Source: a virus. From it: a DNA stretch of 64,000 nt. The notes below the pieces were generated by a model that had not been told where the DNA came from, ran no database searches, and saw nothing but the letters and a program-made list of their open reading frames with translations. The stretch covers positions 62,001-126,000 of the IMG/VR virus record IMGVR_UViG_3300017917_001336; one strand, 5' to 3'. The translations under genes were made by a program, and so were the position numbers. Each line of letters opens with the position of its first letter. The stretch's first letter is position 1. Below are positions 39,852 to 46,290 of this stretch, one piece after another.

Positions 39852-40072
39852 CCCCATGCTTTCAATAACCCTGCACAGCACACAAGTATTCCCGCAAGGT
39901 TGACAAGGATTTGTGCTTTGTTGCGTACCCTATAGCTCCACATAAAATAAAAGCTACCACCGCATAGCCCTGCTACTAAATTGTAGGGGTACAGTTGGGG
40001 GTAAAAAGACATTAATATGTACATTGTGAGGAGGCACATAGTGCCTGCCCACTGTAGCATATTATTAAACAT
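39848..40072 (-). CDS. Small membrane protein with three hydrophobic segments
   Basis: 74 residues from ATG 40072. Hydrophobic segments MLQWAGTMCLLTMYILMSFY, YNLVAGLCGGSFYFMWSY and AQILVNLAGILVCCAGLL suggest three membrane spans. The size and layout recall small SemiSWEET- or holin-like proteins, but no motif decides. Overlaps the upstream gene by 8 bp. Confidence 0.66.
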   Translation of the reverse strand: MFNNMLQWAGTMCLLTMYILMSFYPQLYPYNLVAGLCGGSFYFMWSYRVRNKAQILVNLAGILVCCAGLLKAWG

Positions 40073-40250
40073 TGTCTGCCTCAAATTCCATTACGTCACA
40101 GCGCAAGTCCTCTACAATGTCCTCAATCCTGCAATGCGTCTCATAGCACACGTCACTGTCACCCAGTGCATCTTGTATAAGTGCGTCTGCGTCCTCTAGC
40201 AATTCCATTGCCTCGCGCAGTTTAGCTGCTTTTTGTTTTGCTGTTAGCAT
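40065..40250 (-). CDS. Small acidic helical protein
   Basis: 61 residues (KLREAMELLEDADALIQDAL, HCRIEDIVEDLRCDVMEFEA). Leader AAGGAGCGACACT and promoter 40281-40309. Function unknown. Confidence 0.66.
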   Translation of the reverse strand: MLTAKQKAAKLREAMELLEDADALIQDALGDSDVCYETHCRIEDIVEDLRCDVMEFEADNV

Positions 40251-40280
40251 AGTGTCGCTCCTTGCTGTTTAAGTGTTTTA

Positions 40281-40309
40281 ATTATAGCGCACATAGCCCA
40301 ATCTGTCAA
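40281..40309 (-). promoter_or_regulatory. Early promoter flanked by a perfect inverted repeat
   Basis: - strand TTGACA, 17 bp, TATAAT. Arms AGCGCACAT (40286-40294) and ATGTGCGCT (40312-40320) are exact complements and bracket the spacer and -35. Confidence 0.88.
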
Positions 40310-40328
40310 CCATGTGCGCTTGTGTTAA

Positions 40329-40661
40329 TTAAAACGCCCCTTCAAAAATTTGTTGTGTTTCGTATGCATACAAATCGCCTGTAGCCTTTTCGCGTACAGT
40401 AATCCAATCCTGTGCATAAAAGCGTTCTTGCTCATATGCGCTACCCATAAAAAAGTAACAGTCTACAGTCTCAAACTCAATCTCGTCTGTAGCAAATTGT
40501 TTAACAATGTATTCACCACATTCATCAGCGTCTAACGCATACCCGTGTTCACCAACGCTACCTAGTACATTAGCAATCCAGCGTTCCTGCTGCTCTTGCG
40601 TGTCCTCTGTGTATGTAATGTCTTGCAGTTTGCACAATTTTACAAAATTACGCTTTTCCAT
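40329..40661 (-). CDS. Small acidic protein, function unknown
   Basis: 110 residues (QERWIANVLGSVGEHGYALD, FFMGSAYEQERFYAQDWITV). Leader AAGGAGCGAAAA. Its promoter is the degenerate site described at 40691-40718. Confidence 0.65.
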   Translation of the reverse strand: MEKRNFVKLCKLQDITYTEDTQEQQERWIANVLGSVGEHGYALDADECGEYIVKQFATDEIEFETVDCYFFMGSAYEQERFYAQDWITVREKATGDLYAYETQQIFEGAF

Positions 40662-40690
40662 TTTTCGCTCCTTCTAATTACAGTACAGCT

Positions 40691-40718
40691 AGTATAGCAC
40701 AGCTAGCCTAGCTGTGCT
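40691..40718 (-). promoter_or_regulatory. TATACT -10 fused to a 23-nt palindrome in place of a -35 box
   Basis: - strand TATACT at 40691-40696. No TTGACA is present 17 bp upstream; instead a near-perfect palindrome, AGCACAGCTAG, C, CTAGCTGTGCT (40696-40718), fills the spacer. It is the only early promoter in the array lacking a -35 and could be an operator or need an activator. Confidence 0.6.
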
Positions 40719-40727
40719 GTGCTTACA

Positions 40728-41051
40728 TTACGCCTCCATGCTAGCAAGCTCGTCCTCTTGCATACCTTGTTCTGTAAAGCTAACAGCAAAGCCTACAGCG
40801 TCACTAATAGCAGTTTCAAACCCACTATCTGTATAAATGTCCCATGTGCTGTTGTGTTGCACATTTACCATTGTATAAAATTCGCTGTCGTAAATGTTAT
40901 TAATAATAGTAATACCTGTTACATTAATAACACGCCCTGCCTCACAGCCCCACAAGCCGTCGCCTGCTGTAGTAACTGTAAATGCACACATAAATTCTGT
41001 AATAATACAGTCTACGTCACGCTCGTAACGCACAAGCACTAATTTTTGCAT
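40728..41051 (-). CDS. Small protein, function unknown
   Basis: 107 residues, beta-rich (FMCAFTVTTAGDGLWGCEAG, RVINVTGITIINNIYDSEFY) with an acidic C-terminus. Leader AAAGGAGCGATGT and promoter 41081-41109. Confidence 0.65.
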   Translation of the reverse strand: MQKLVLVRYERDVDCIITEFMCAFTVTTAGDGLWGCEAGRVINVTGITIINNIYDSEFYTMVNVQHNSTWDIYTDSGFETAISDAVGFAVSFTEQGMQEDELASMEA

Positions 41052-41080
41052 ACATCGCTCCTTTTGCTACTTAAAAAACA

Positions 41081-41109
41081 ATTATAGCACAGCAAGCCCA
41101 AAATGTCAA
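41081..41109 (-). promoter_or_regulatory. Early promoter flanked by a perfect inverted repeat
   Basis: - strand TTGACA, 17 bp ending TGC, TATAAT. Arms AGCACAGCAAG (41086-41096) and CTTGCTGTGCT (41110-41120) are exact complements; the first 8 bases match the arm of the palindrome at 40696. Confidence 0.88.
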
Positions 41110-41134
41110 CTTGCTGTGCTAATAACCCTACAGT

Positions 41135-41365
41135 TTAGTCTATTATTTGCACATTAGCACAGCGCAAAGTCTGCATAGCAGTATTAATGCTTTTTAATAC
41201 TTCTGCTTGTGCATTTACATAATCTGTACTACAAATATCTCCTGTAACTAGTACAGCATTTTTAACAGTTACTACATTATGCTTATCAAAACTAAAAATT
41301 ACGCGATAAGTGTTAAGACGCTTGTTTACTACTACTTTAGCTAACACAGTACAATTTGTTTGCAT
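41135..41365 (-). CDS. Small protein, function unknown
   Basis: 76 residues (TVLAKVVVNKRLNTYRVIFS, then a C-terminal helix QAEVLKSINTAMQTLRCANV). Leader AGAAGGAGCGTGT and promoter 41389-41417. Confidence 0.64.
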   Translation of the reverse strand: MQTNCTVLAKVVVNKRLNTYRVIFSFDKHNVVTVKNAVLVTGDICSTDYVNAQAEVLKSINTAMQTLRCANVQIID

Positions 41366-41388
41366 ACACGCTCCTTCTAAGTGTTTGT

Positions 41389-41417
41389 ATTATAGCGCAG
41401 CTAGCCCAAAATGTCAA
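41389..41417 (-). promoter_or_regulatory. Early promoter
   Basis: - strand TTGACA, 17 bp, TATAAT; spacer TTTTGGGC as in the promoter at 41081. The -35 overlaps the stop region of the upstream gene. Confidence 0.88.
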
Positions 41418-41653
41418 ATCCCTACAGCTTGTAGGGTCTTTAGTTCTTGTTGCAATTCTGCCACACGCTGTTTTTGCAGTTGTGCAATAAACTTGACTTT
41501 TTTAGTTTCGATGTCTTTGCGGAACTTATTAATGCTTACATTTAGCATATAAGAGGTTTGTCCGTAGCTTTGCAGCTTATTTTGTGTTTTGTACACATGA
41601 GCACGAGCGGCAGACATAGCGTATGCGTTTACAGTATTAGCGTATTGACCCAT
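41414..41653 (-). CDS. Small basic coiled-coil protein
   Basis: 79 residues from ATG 41653 (ribosome binding site AAAAGGAAC); a longer frame runs through the promoter and terminator and is rejected. Basic helices, ending in the coiled coil KFIAQLQKQRVAELQQELKT. Function unknown. Confidence 0.66.
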   Translation of the reverse strand: MGQYANTVNAYAMSAARAHVYKTQNKLQSYGQTSYMLNVSINKFRKDIETKKVKFIAQLQKQRVAELQQELKTLQAVGI

Positions 41654-41674
41654 CTTTGTTCCTTTTAAAAATGT

Positions 41675-41703
41675 ATTATAGCACACTTTGGACCCGCTGT
41701 CAA
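41675..41703 (-). promoter_or_regulatory. Early promoter with extended -10
   Basis: - strand TTGACA, 17 bp ending TGC, TATAAT. Confidence 0.88.
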
Positions 41704-41737
41704 CAACCCTAACGACCGTAGGGTCTCTCATGATCCA

Positions 41738-41766
41738 TTGACGCCTAACCCAAAAGGCAGTATAAT
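41738..41766 (+). promoter_or_regulatory. Sigma70-type promoter facing right, no gene downstream
   Basis: + strand TTGACG, 17 bp, TATAAT. It points away from the early array toward a gene-free 110-nt stretch and then antisense to the gene at 41884. Confidence 0.75.
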
Positions 41767-41772
41767 ACATGT

Positions 41773-41885
41773 ATTCGAACAAAGGGGGGTGGACGTCGAG
41801 GCTGGGCGTCAGTTTCTGAGCCTGAAATAAGAAAAAGTGTGGCATCTGCGCCACACTCTAGAATACCCTGGTTGACAGCAGGGTT
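41773..41885 (+). ncRNA. Candidate small RNA A (+ strand)
   Basis: Begins after promoter 41738-41766. Its 5' part shares TTCGAACA and GGGG-n-TGGACG-n-CGAGG with candidate RNA B at 43702. It ends in hairpins GTGTGGC / GCCACAC and CCCTG / CAGGG. No T-run follows on this strand, so the 3' end is uncertain. Confidence 0.4.
41829..41858 (-). terminator. Terminator of the - strand genes at 41884-42425
   Basis: - strand AGTGTGGC, GCAGAT, GCCACACT followed by TTTTTCTT. Ends the two-gene transcript before the next promoter. Confidence 0.88.
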
Positions 41886-42147
41886 ACATGCTCCAGTATG
41901 CCTCGCTGGATGGGCTACAGTATCTGGGCGTATCAAATCGTTCCATGTACTCTTTACCACCCATCATGTTGATCCGCTTGACCATAGTCTCATGGATTTC
42001 ATAGCGGAACCCTTGACTGGCTCGCCACGTATGCTTGACAGTATGCTCTAGGGTCTTGAGGTCTGTAGTATCATAGTCACTATAATGCACTCGGCGCTCG
42101 CCTGCCTTGGTGCGAGCATCCTTTTTGTATATGATAACGGTATACAT
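41884..42147 (-). CDS. Small protein, function unknown
   Basis: 87 residues, basic (MYTVIIYKKDARTKAGERRV, SQGFRYEIHETMVKRINMMG). Start overlaps the upstream stop (TAATG-type). Terminator follows. Confidence 0.64.
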   Translation of the reverse strand: MYTVIIYKKDARTKAGERRVHYSDYDTTDLKTLEHTVKHTWRASQGFRYEIHETMVKRINMMGGKEYMERFDTPRYCSPSSEAYWSM

Positions 42148-42425
42148 TATGCAGCCTCCAACATTGACAGTGGAACGGAGTAGACCATGTTCATGCTAGG
42201 GATATGCACATCGGCCTTCTTGATCTTGATCTTGCGGATCGTTCCCACTACGGTACCACCCAACTTGGCATGGGTCAGTTTAACCTTATCGCCACTGTGG
42301 AAGGTGCAGGCGTTAACCCGGGCAGTCTTTGAACGGGCAAAGGCCACAGCGTCTACAATACTTTGCAGATCCTGCGCAGACCACGCACCCGAAATAATTG
42401 CACGATTGATAGTACCAATATCCAT
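42147..42425 (-). CDS. KOW/SH3-like small protein
   Basis: 92 residues. The N-terminal helix region is SAQDLQSIVDAVAFARSKTA. The C-terminal half, FHSGDKVKLTHAKLGGTVVG then TIRKIKIKKADVHIP, fits a small SH3/KOW-type barrel often used to bind nucleic acid. Leader AAAAAGGAGCGTGAA and promoter 42455-42483. Confidence 0.7.
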   Translation of the reverse strand: MDIGTINRAIISGAWSAQDLQSIVDAVAFARSKTARVNACTFHSGDKVKLTHAKLGGTVVGTIRKIKIKKADVHIPSMNMVYSVPLSMLEAA

Positions 42426-42454
42426 TTCACGCTCCTTTTTGTCTAAGTGTTTCT

Positions 42455-42483
42455 ATTATATGCTCAAACGCACCCGCTGTCAA
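42455..42483 (-). promoter_or_regulatory. Early promoter
   Basis: - strand TTGACA, 17 bp, TATAAT; consensus at both boxes. Confidence 0.88.
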
Positions 42484-42491
42484 CCTACTAA

Positions 42492-42506
42492 GCAGCGGGG
42501 CCTATT
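42492..42506. repeat. GCAGCGGGGCCTATT repeat, copy 1
   Basis: Shares 15 bp with 44414-44428 and 13 bp with 44620-44632. Confidence 0.7.
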
Positions 42507-43209
42507 ATGCAGCTACAGCGATTGGAATCATACGGCGAACGAACCCAGTGGTGTCCTTCTTAGCACGACCCTTAGCCTTAAGCCCTGCGATGCAACCCTT
42601 AGGGTCCAAAAAGCGCAGGTCAGTGTCGTCTGCATTAATTACAGGACGGCCCATGTAAGAGTCTGGGAGCTTGTCAAAGACAGCAGCCACGTTCATACCT
42701 GCACTCACTGCCTTTTGTACGTCTGCTTCGTTACCGTCTGCAGCTGAGAACGTCAAGTGATAGTTGGGCAGGTGTGCTACCTTGCGTCCAAGCACCTTAG
42801 TATAGTCATAGAACTGTACATTGGGGAACTTCTCAATGATACCGTACTTCTCCCAAGCCAAGTCCGATGTACCGTTAAGGCGGAACACGGGTGTCAAACC
42901 CAGCTTCGCAGACTGTTTGATGCCCAGCTTGATGTCCTTCTCCAGCTGAGCCATAAATGCATCACGCTGCTCAAAGAACATCCTAGTCTTGCGAATGCGA
43001 GCCTGCTGGATCATGTTGGTGTTTTCACCGCGCTTGAACATACCACCGCGCCCGGCAGTATTCAAACAGGCAGCGGTACAGCCTGCGGTGCGCTTAGGGC
43101 AAGTCTCCTTACCGGACAGCGTCGCAGGAGCAAGATGCAGAATAAAGCTAAGATAGCCCAATTTTGCACCCTTTTGGATCTTGGGATTTGCAGTACTTAG
43201 AAGTTTCAT
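42505..43209 (-). CDS. Gp88-family phage protein
   Basis: 234 residues. Matches the Gp88-type family of phage proteins of unknown function: LLSTANPKIQKGAKLGYLSF then ILHLAPATLSG and a cysteine cluster CPKRTAGCTAACLNTAGRGG near residues 37-56, followed by NTNMIQQARIRKTRMFFEQR. The C-terminal half alternates strands and helices (FRLNGTSDLAWEKYGIIEKF, VQFYDYTK), suggesting a TIM-barrel-like enzyme; the cysteines could hold a metal cluster. Leader ATGGAGCGAAC and promoter 43241-43269. Confidence 0.8.
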   Translation of the reverse strand: MKLLSTANPKIQKGAKLGYLSFILHLAPATLSGKETCPKRTAGCTAACLNTAGRGGMFKRGENTNMIQQARIRKTRMFFEQRDAFMAQLEKDIKLGIKQSAKLGLTPVFRLNGTSDLAWEKYGIIEKFPNVQFYDYTKVLGRKVAHLPNYHLTFSAADGNEADVQKAVSAGMNVAAVFDKLPDSYMGRPVINADDTDLRFLDPKGCIAGLKAKGRAKKDTTGFVRRMIPIAVAA

Positions 43210-43240
43210 GTTCGCTCCATGTTCGTTTAAGTTAGCCTAT

Positions 43241-43269
43241 AGTATAGCAAGAATTAATAACCCTGTCAA
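43241..43269 (-). promoter_or_regulatory. Early promoter with extended -10
   Basis: - strand TTGACA, 17 bp ending TGC, TATACT. The -35 overlaps the end of the upstream GIY-YIG gene. Confidence 0.88.
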
Positions 43270-43589
43270 CCGTCGGTGTATTGGTCGTTGAGCGAGGGTT
43301 GATGCTGCTTGACCCATGCCCGTTCCCAAGCATAAGCTTCAGCCCGCCCACGTATGACAGCCAGTACTTCGTGTTCCCAGTCTGTCCAAGCACCAGCACG
43401 GATATATTCGTATACAGTCCACGCCTGCTGTTCGTGACGAGCCCGGCTAATATGCTTACGCCAACGCTCTGCCACTGCCTTAGGTACTGTACGGGTGCCC
43501 TTACGGGTCAAGCCCACGTATACATTGCCTTCATGCATAGCAGCGTAGATAACATAGTTTGAATCTTTACGAGCAGTTCTTTTTGTCAT
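43266..43589 (-). CDS. GIY-YIG endonuclease-like protein
   Basis: 107 residues from ATG 43589. NYVIYAAMHEGNVYVGLTRK is a GIY-YIG signature (VIY then YVG), the motif-2 arginine lies in AERWRKHISRARH, and WEHEVLAVI near the end carries the motif-4 glutamate. Single small nuclease domains of this kind occur in phages as homing or host-DNA nucleases. A longer upstream frame is rejected because a consensus promoter ends 6 nt before this ATG, implying a leaderless message. Confidence 0.8.
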   Translation of the reverse strand: MTKRTARKDSNYVIYAAMHEGNVYVGLTRKGTRTVPKAVAERWRKHISRARHEQQAWTVYEYIRAGAWTDWEHEVLAVIRGRAEAYAWERAWVKQHQPSLNDQYTDG

Positions 43590-43595
43590 AGTCGT

Positions 43596-43624
43596 ATTAT
43601 AGCATTCCGAGCCCAAACTGTCAA
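43596..43624 (-). promoter_or_regulatory. Early promoter, leaderless arrangement
   Basis: - strand TTGACA, 17 bp ending TGC, TATAAT, then 6 nt to the ATG at 43589. First promoter of the early array, spacer GTTTGGGC. Confidence 0.88.
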
Positions 43625-43666
43625 CCACAATAACCCTACAGCTGACTCGGGTATTTTTGCCCCGAG

Positions 43667-43695
43667 TTGACAGCCTGCCCAAAATGCAGTATAAT
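43667..43695 (+). promoter_or_regulatory. Sigma70-type promoter facing right for candidate RNA B
   Basis: + strand TTGACA, 17 bp, TATAAT. Divergent from the early promoter at 43596-43624. A 7-bp hairpin ACTCGGG / CCCGAGT (43645-43667) abuts the -35 box. Confidence 0.85.
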
Positions 43696-43701
43696 TTGGG
43701 C

Positions 43702-43832
43702 ATAGGTTCGAACAGCTACACTGGGGATGGACGGCGAGGGTGCGCAGGTGATTCTAAGTTAGTAAGTGCCAACTTAGCCCGTGGTTAAAATACAACAAAC
43801 TAGAAAAACCCGGTTGACAAAACGGGTTTTTG
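43702..43832 (+). ncRNA. Candidate small RNA B (+ strand)
   Basis: About 130 nt between a consensus promoter and a strong terminator, with no substantial reading frame. It contains TTCGAACA and GGGGATGGACGGCGAGG, shared with candidate RNA A, and the internal hairpin CTAAGTT / AACTTAG. The terminator is AAAAACCCG (43804-43812) with CGGGTTTTT (43823-43831). A standalone small RNA is the simplest reading. Confidence 0.62.
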
Positions 43833-43840
43833 GGCTGGGT

Positions 43841-43875
43841 GTCTCGGCCCGGCCGAGACCGTCTCGGCCCCTTTT
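43841..43875 (+). terminator. Alternating hairpins with second terminator
   Basis: Arms GTCTCGGCC, GGCCGAGAC and GTCTCGGCC lie in succession (43841-43849, 43851-43859, 43861-43869). The last two can pair as GGCCGAG / CTCGGCC around ACCGT and are followed by CCTTTTT; the first two can pair instead. Confidence 0.7.
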
Positions 43876-43901
43876 TCTCAAAAACCATTCCGAACCGCCG
43901 C

Positions 43902-44096
43902 CTAATTTTGAATGGGTTTTTCTATGAACTTGCAAGCGTCATATTGATTATCAAATATTTCATACTCGCAACTGACATCGTTATATTTGAATATATGTAA
44001 ATTCCTAGTGGCCATGCACATGCTGATAGCTATATTATAGTCTTTACCTGCTACATGTACGTGTGCTAAATGCACTATAGTATTAGGGGTCATCAT
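43902..44096 (-). CDS. Small protein, function unknown
   Basis: 64 residues (IVHLAHVHVAGKDYNIAISM then NLHIFKYNDVSCEYEIFDNQ), beta-rich. GTTAAATA lies just upstream of two tandem ATG codons (44096, 44093), resembling a late box; AAGGAG lies too far upstream for a standard ribosome binding site. Moderately supported. Confidence 0.48.
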   Translation of the reverse strand: MMTPNTIVHLAHVHVAGKDYNIAISMCMATRNLHIFKYNDVSCEYEIFDNQYDACKFIEKPIQN

Positions 44097-44413
44097 ATAT
44101 TTAACAGTTCGAGCTCCTTATAGCAGTTAGCAGGATCCCCACTGTGACTCCTACGAGACTCCTAGCGTGTGACAAAGTGCAAGTAGAATGCTCGATTGTG
44201 TGATCTAGATCACCCCACCATGCGTATAGAGTCATACACAGGGGTCTCAGAATAGAAAAAGTGCAGAAAAGTGTAGAATTGTGTGATAAAGTGTGACAGA
44301 ACCTAGAAAATGCGTCAGAATCGTGGCAGGCACCCTGGAACACGGTGGTCCTAGAATTTTCTACCTTGAGGTCGAGACGGGCATAGTTAAAATGGATACT
44401 ATGTATCTAGACC

Positions 44414-44428
44414 GCAGCGGGGCCTATT
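44414..44428. repeat. GCAGCGGGGCCTATT repeat, copy 2
   Basis: Identical to 42492-42506 over 15 bp. Confidence 0.7.
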
Positions 44429-44619
44429 GCACACACGCACATAAACCCCCGCCCAATTGTTCTCAGCCTATATATAAGTTTTGCCAAAGCACTTGCACCC
44501 TTAACTAATAGCCTCTATACTATATGCATAAGGGTCCGCCCAATCGTATCTTATACTATAGTTCTACTGTGCTAGTAAGGTTTAGAAACTGATGCAGTCA
44601 TAGTGCTCTATACATGTAC

Positions 44620-44632
44620 GCAGCGGGGCCTA
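44620..44632. repeat. GCAGCGGGGCCTA repeat, copy 3
   Basis: Shares 13 bp with the two other copies. Confidence 0.7.
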
Positions 44633-44678
44633 AGCGGAGTTCGTAGAACGAGCCTCCTATGTATAACTGTGAGTTATT

Positions 44679-44762
44679 ATGATTATATTTGATTACATGT
44701 ACATACTAGCGTTAATCGCTATAGTAGTCTACATAGTATATAAGTTGAACAAGCCATTATGA
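44679..44762 (+). CDS. 27-residue membrane mini-protein
   Basis: MIIFDYMYILALIAIVVYIV then YKLNKPL: almost wholly a membrane helix with a basic end. It overlaps the next gene by ATGA, the usual operon junction here. Function unknown. Confidence 0.5.
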   Translation: MIIFDYMYILALIAIVVYIVYKLNKPL

Positions 44763-44959
44763 ATGCATTTACTGTATATAAGATCTTACAGCATGACACT
44801 AAGCAACTGTTATTAGTACAGGGTTTTGGTTCTGTAGAGTTTCAACTAAGCGTATATGATGAACACACAGGTACTACGCTCAAGAGACTATCTAACTGTA
44901 CTATAGAAGAATTTGAAGAAGCCATTAAAATTTTACGGGGAACTTGCGAGAGTCAGTAA
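44759..44959 (+). CDS. Small protein, function unknown
   Basis: 66 residues (FTVYKILQHDTKQLLLVQGF, LSVYDEHTGTTLKRL). Coupled to the mini-protein before it. Its end overlaps the convergent - strand gene by 35 bp. Confidence 0.55.
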   Translation: MNAFTVYKILQHDTKQLLLVQGFGSVEFQLSVYDEHTGTTLKRLSNCTIEEFEEAIKILRGTCESQ

Positions 44960-45146
44960 GGGCATTTAGCTTTTCGTGTAAGCGGGCAAATACTACATTG
45001 TCCATGTGATTCTTTTGTAACACTACATCCGCTAATATACCCAAAGCCCAAGCCAAGTGTTCGTTATGTGTGTAGTCAGGGTGTATGCTGTGACTAACTT
45101 CTAATACATTTAACACTAAGTTTTTTACTCTGCTTGGGTCTACCAT
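44925..45146 (-). CDS. Small helical protein, function unknown
   Basis: 73 residues (VKNLVLNVLEVSHSIHPDYT, HLAWALGILADVVLQ). It starts 4 bp after the upstream stop and is probably co-transcribed with it. Confidence 0.58.
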   Translation of the reverse strand: MVDPSRVKNLVLNVLEVSHSIHPDYTHNEHLAWALGILADVVLQKNHMDNVVFARLHEKLNALTDSRKFPVKF

Positions 45147-45150
45147 AAGA

Positions 45151-45342
45151 TTATTGTTGTGCTGGTTCGTACGCTACTTTGATTACGCCAACCCAGTCAC
45201 TTGCTCCTGTTTGTTCTGCGGCCCATGCATCAGCTGCTAGTCTAGCTTCAGCAGTTTCAGCTATGAGTGTGTTGGGTTTTTCTACAGTTTTGTTGAGTGT
45301 TTCTGAATGTGCATGTATAGTATGTGTAAATGGAAATGCCAT
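45151..45342 (-). CDS. Small protein, probably late
   Basis: 63 residues (HTIHAHSETLNKTVEKPNTL, ARLAADAWAAEQTG, DWVGVIKVAYEPAQQ). Strong ribosome binding site AGAGGAGAA and a late box AATAAATA upstream at 45362-45369. Confidence 0.62.
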   Translation of the reverse strand: MAFPFTHTIHAHSETLNKTVEKPNTLIAETAEARLAADAWAAEQTGASDWVGVIKVAYEPAQQ

Positions 45343-45361
45343 AATATTCTCCTCTTTGTAC

Positions 45362-45369
45362 TATTTATT
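45362..45369 (-). promoter_or_regulatory. Late promoter AATAAATA on the - strand
   Basis: Late box read on the - strand, 19 nt upstream of the ATG at 45342. Confidence 0.55.
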
Positions 45370-45475
45370 GGAATACAATTAAGTACCCAGAGTAAAGGGG
45401 AAGAGGCATGACTTCCCCTTTGCGAATGGTTAGCGGAGCGATCTGGACTACATGTGCGCTCAAAATTTTTCGCTG

Positions 45476-45492
45476 ACGCTTCGCGTATTTTT
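45476..45492 (+). terminator. Compact hairpin ACGC-TTC-GCGT with T-run
   Basis: Perfect 4-bp stem with a TTC loop (complement of GCGAAGC, as in the 31.6-kb cluster), followed by ATTTTT. Confidence 0.5.
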
Positions 45493-45498
45493 GGCGCT

Positions 45499-45516
45499 GC
45501 CGCCCTACGGCTTTTT
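45499..45516 (+). terminator. Hairpin GCCG-CCCTA-CGGC with T-run
   Basis: Second of two tandem short terminator-like hairpins before the promoter at 45523. Confidence 0.6.
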
Positions 45517-45522
45517 GGGCTC

Positions 45523-45551
45523 TTGACTGGCACCATTTTTTATGTTATAGT
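45523..45551 (+). promoter_or_regulatory. Sigma70-type promoter opening the + strand accessory block
   Basis: TTGACT, 17 bp, TATAGT, about 26 nt before the ATG at 45578. Confidence 0.72.
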
Positions 45552-45577
45552 TATGCTTATTAGGCGGAGAATAGGCT

Positions 45578-45952
45578 ATGCAACTTAAAGTGTACAATCC
45601 ACAACATGCTCGTCGTGATGTTTACTTCTTTGAAGTAGCCGAGTTTCACTACTATACGGGTGAGGAAGTTAATGTTAAATGGGCCAAGGCGTGTGAAATG
45701 GGTTTCAAGACTGATGACGCGGTTGGCTTGCGTATTATACAGCGCAAGTGGATTCGTGAAATTGATGGCCAGCCCTATGTGTATAAGGATGAGCTAGAAG
45801 TCAAGCCTTCGGGCATCATTGAGGTTGCAGGCTCTAAAGGATCTGTGTATTATCTAGATATAGGCCAGGGTACTTGTACATGCCCGGGCTTTACATTTAG
45901 GGGTGCTTGCAAGCACATAGCTGAACATGTCAAATCATCCGGAAGAAGTTGA
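45578..45952 (+). CDS. SWIM zinc-finger protein
   Basis: 124 residues. The C-terminal SWIM motif is GTCTCPGFTFRGACKHIAEH (CxC then CxH), near residues 96-116; the N-terminal 90 residues (VYFFEVAEFHYYTGEEVNVK) are not recognised. SWIM fingers bind DNA or proteins, often in recombination factors. Ribosome binding site GGCGGAGAA. First gene of a long + strand operon; overlaps the next by 26 bp. Confidence 0.8.
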   Translation: MQLKVYNPQHARRDVYFFEVAEFHYYTGEEVNVKWAKACEMGFKTDDAVGLRIIQRKWIREIDGQPYVYKDELEVKPSGIIEVAGSKGSVYYLDIGQGTCTCPGFTFRGACKHIAEHVKSSGRS

Positions 45953-46289
45953 ATATTTTATACGCAAATATGAAGCTCAAATAGAGCCCAGCCGCAAACG
46001 AGTGGCTTACAAGCGGCCACCATATAACTATGCACTAGCATTTGATGAGCCATACACATACTCCGTAGACATAGAACGTGAGCCTTGTGTAGAAATAACC
46101 CTACCCCCTGAACGTTTTAGAGATTTATTGGATCAGCAACATACCCTGACACGCTTGATGGAAGATTCGGGACGTTATGGGGAAATGCTAGCCGAAATGC
46201 GAGCAGAAGAACGGGTACGCCAGGATAACCCTGCTGTGGCCCGTGCTTGGCGTAACTATGTTACCCTATTAGAATTAGCAAGGAGATAG
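45927..46289 (+). CDS. Small charged protein, function unknown
   Basis: 120 residues, charged and helical (EVEYFIRKYEAQIEPSRKRV, RFRDLLDQQHTLTRLMEDSG, NPAVARAWRNYVTLLELARR). The closing NPAVxxAWxxYxxLLELA pattern recurs in phage proteins with tail-like helices here (54131). Overlaps the SWIM gene. Confidence 0.66.
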   Translation: MSNHPEEVEYFIRKYEAQIEPSRKRVAYKRPPYNYALAFDEPYTYSVDIEREPCVEITLPPERFRDLLDQQHTLTRLMEDSGRYGEMLAEMRAEERVRQDNPAVARAWRNYVTLLELARR

Positions 46290-46290
46290 T

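Larger units (their letters stand above)
44097..44678. other. Gene-poor stretch with short repeats
   Basis: 582 bp. No convincing gene is seen; a 71-codon frame at 44293-44508 needs a GTG start and lacks a ribosome binding site. The stretch carries repeated GTGTGA and GTGCAGAA words (44165-44320) and two copies of GCAGCGGGGCCTA. It may hold an uncharacterised RNA or a decayed gene. Confidence 0.5.

Noticed and set aside
42187-43200. Two long + strand frames (186 and 147 codons)
   Set aside because: Antisense to the KOW-like and Gp88-family genes, no promoter or ribosome binding site, Cys and Leu-rich shadows.
43684-43760. tRNA or tmRNA suggested by GGTTCGAA
   Set aside because: No acceptor or anticodon arms can be drawn; the word is better explained as part of candidate RNA B.
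44293-44508. 71-codon + strand frame with GTG start
   Set aside because: No ribosome binding site, unusual composition at the end and no coupled neighbour; kept only as part of the gene-poor stretch.
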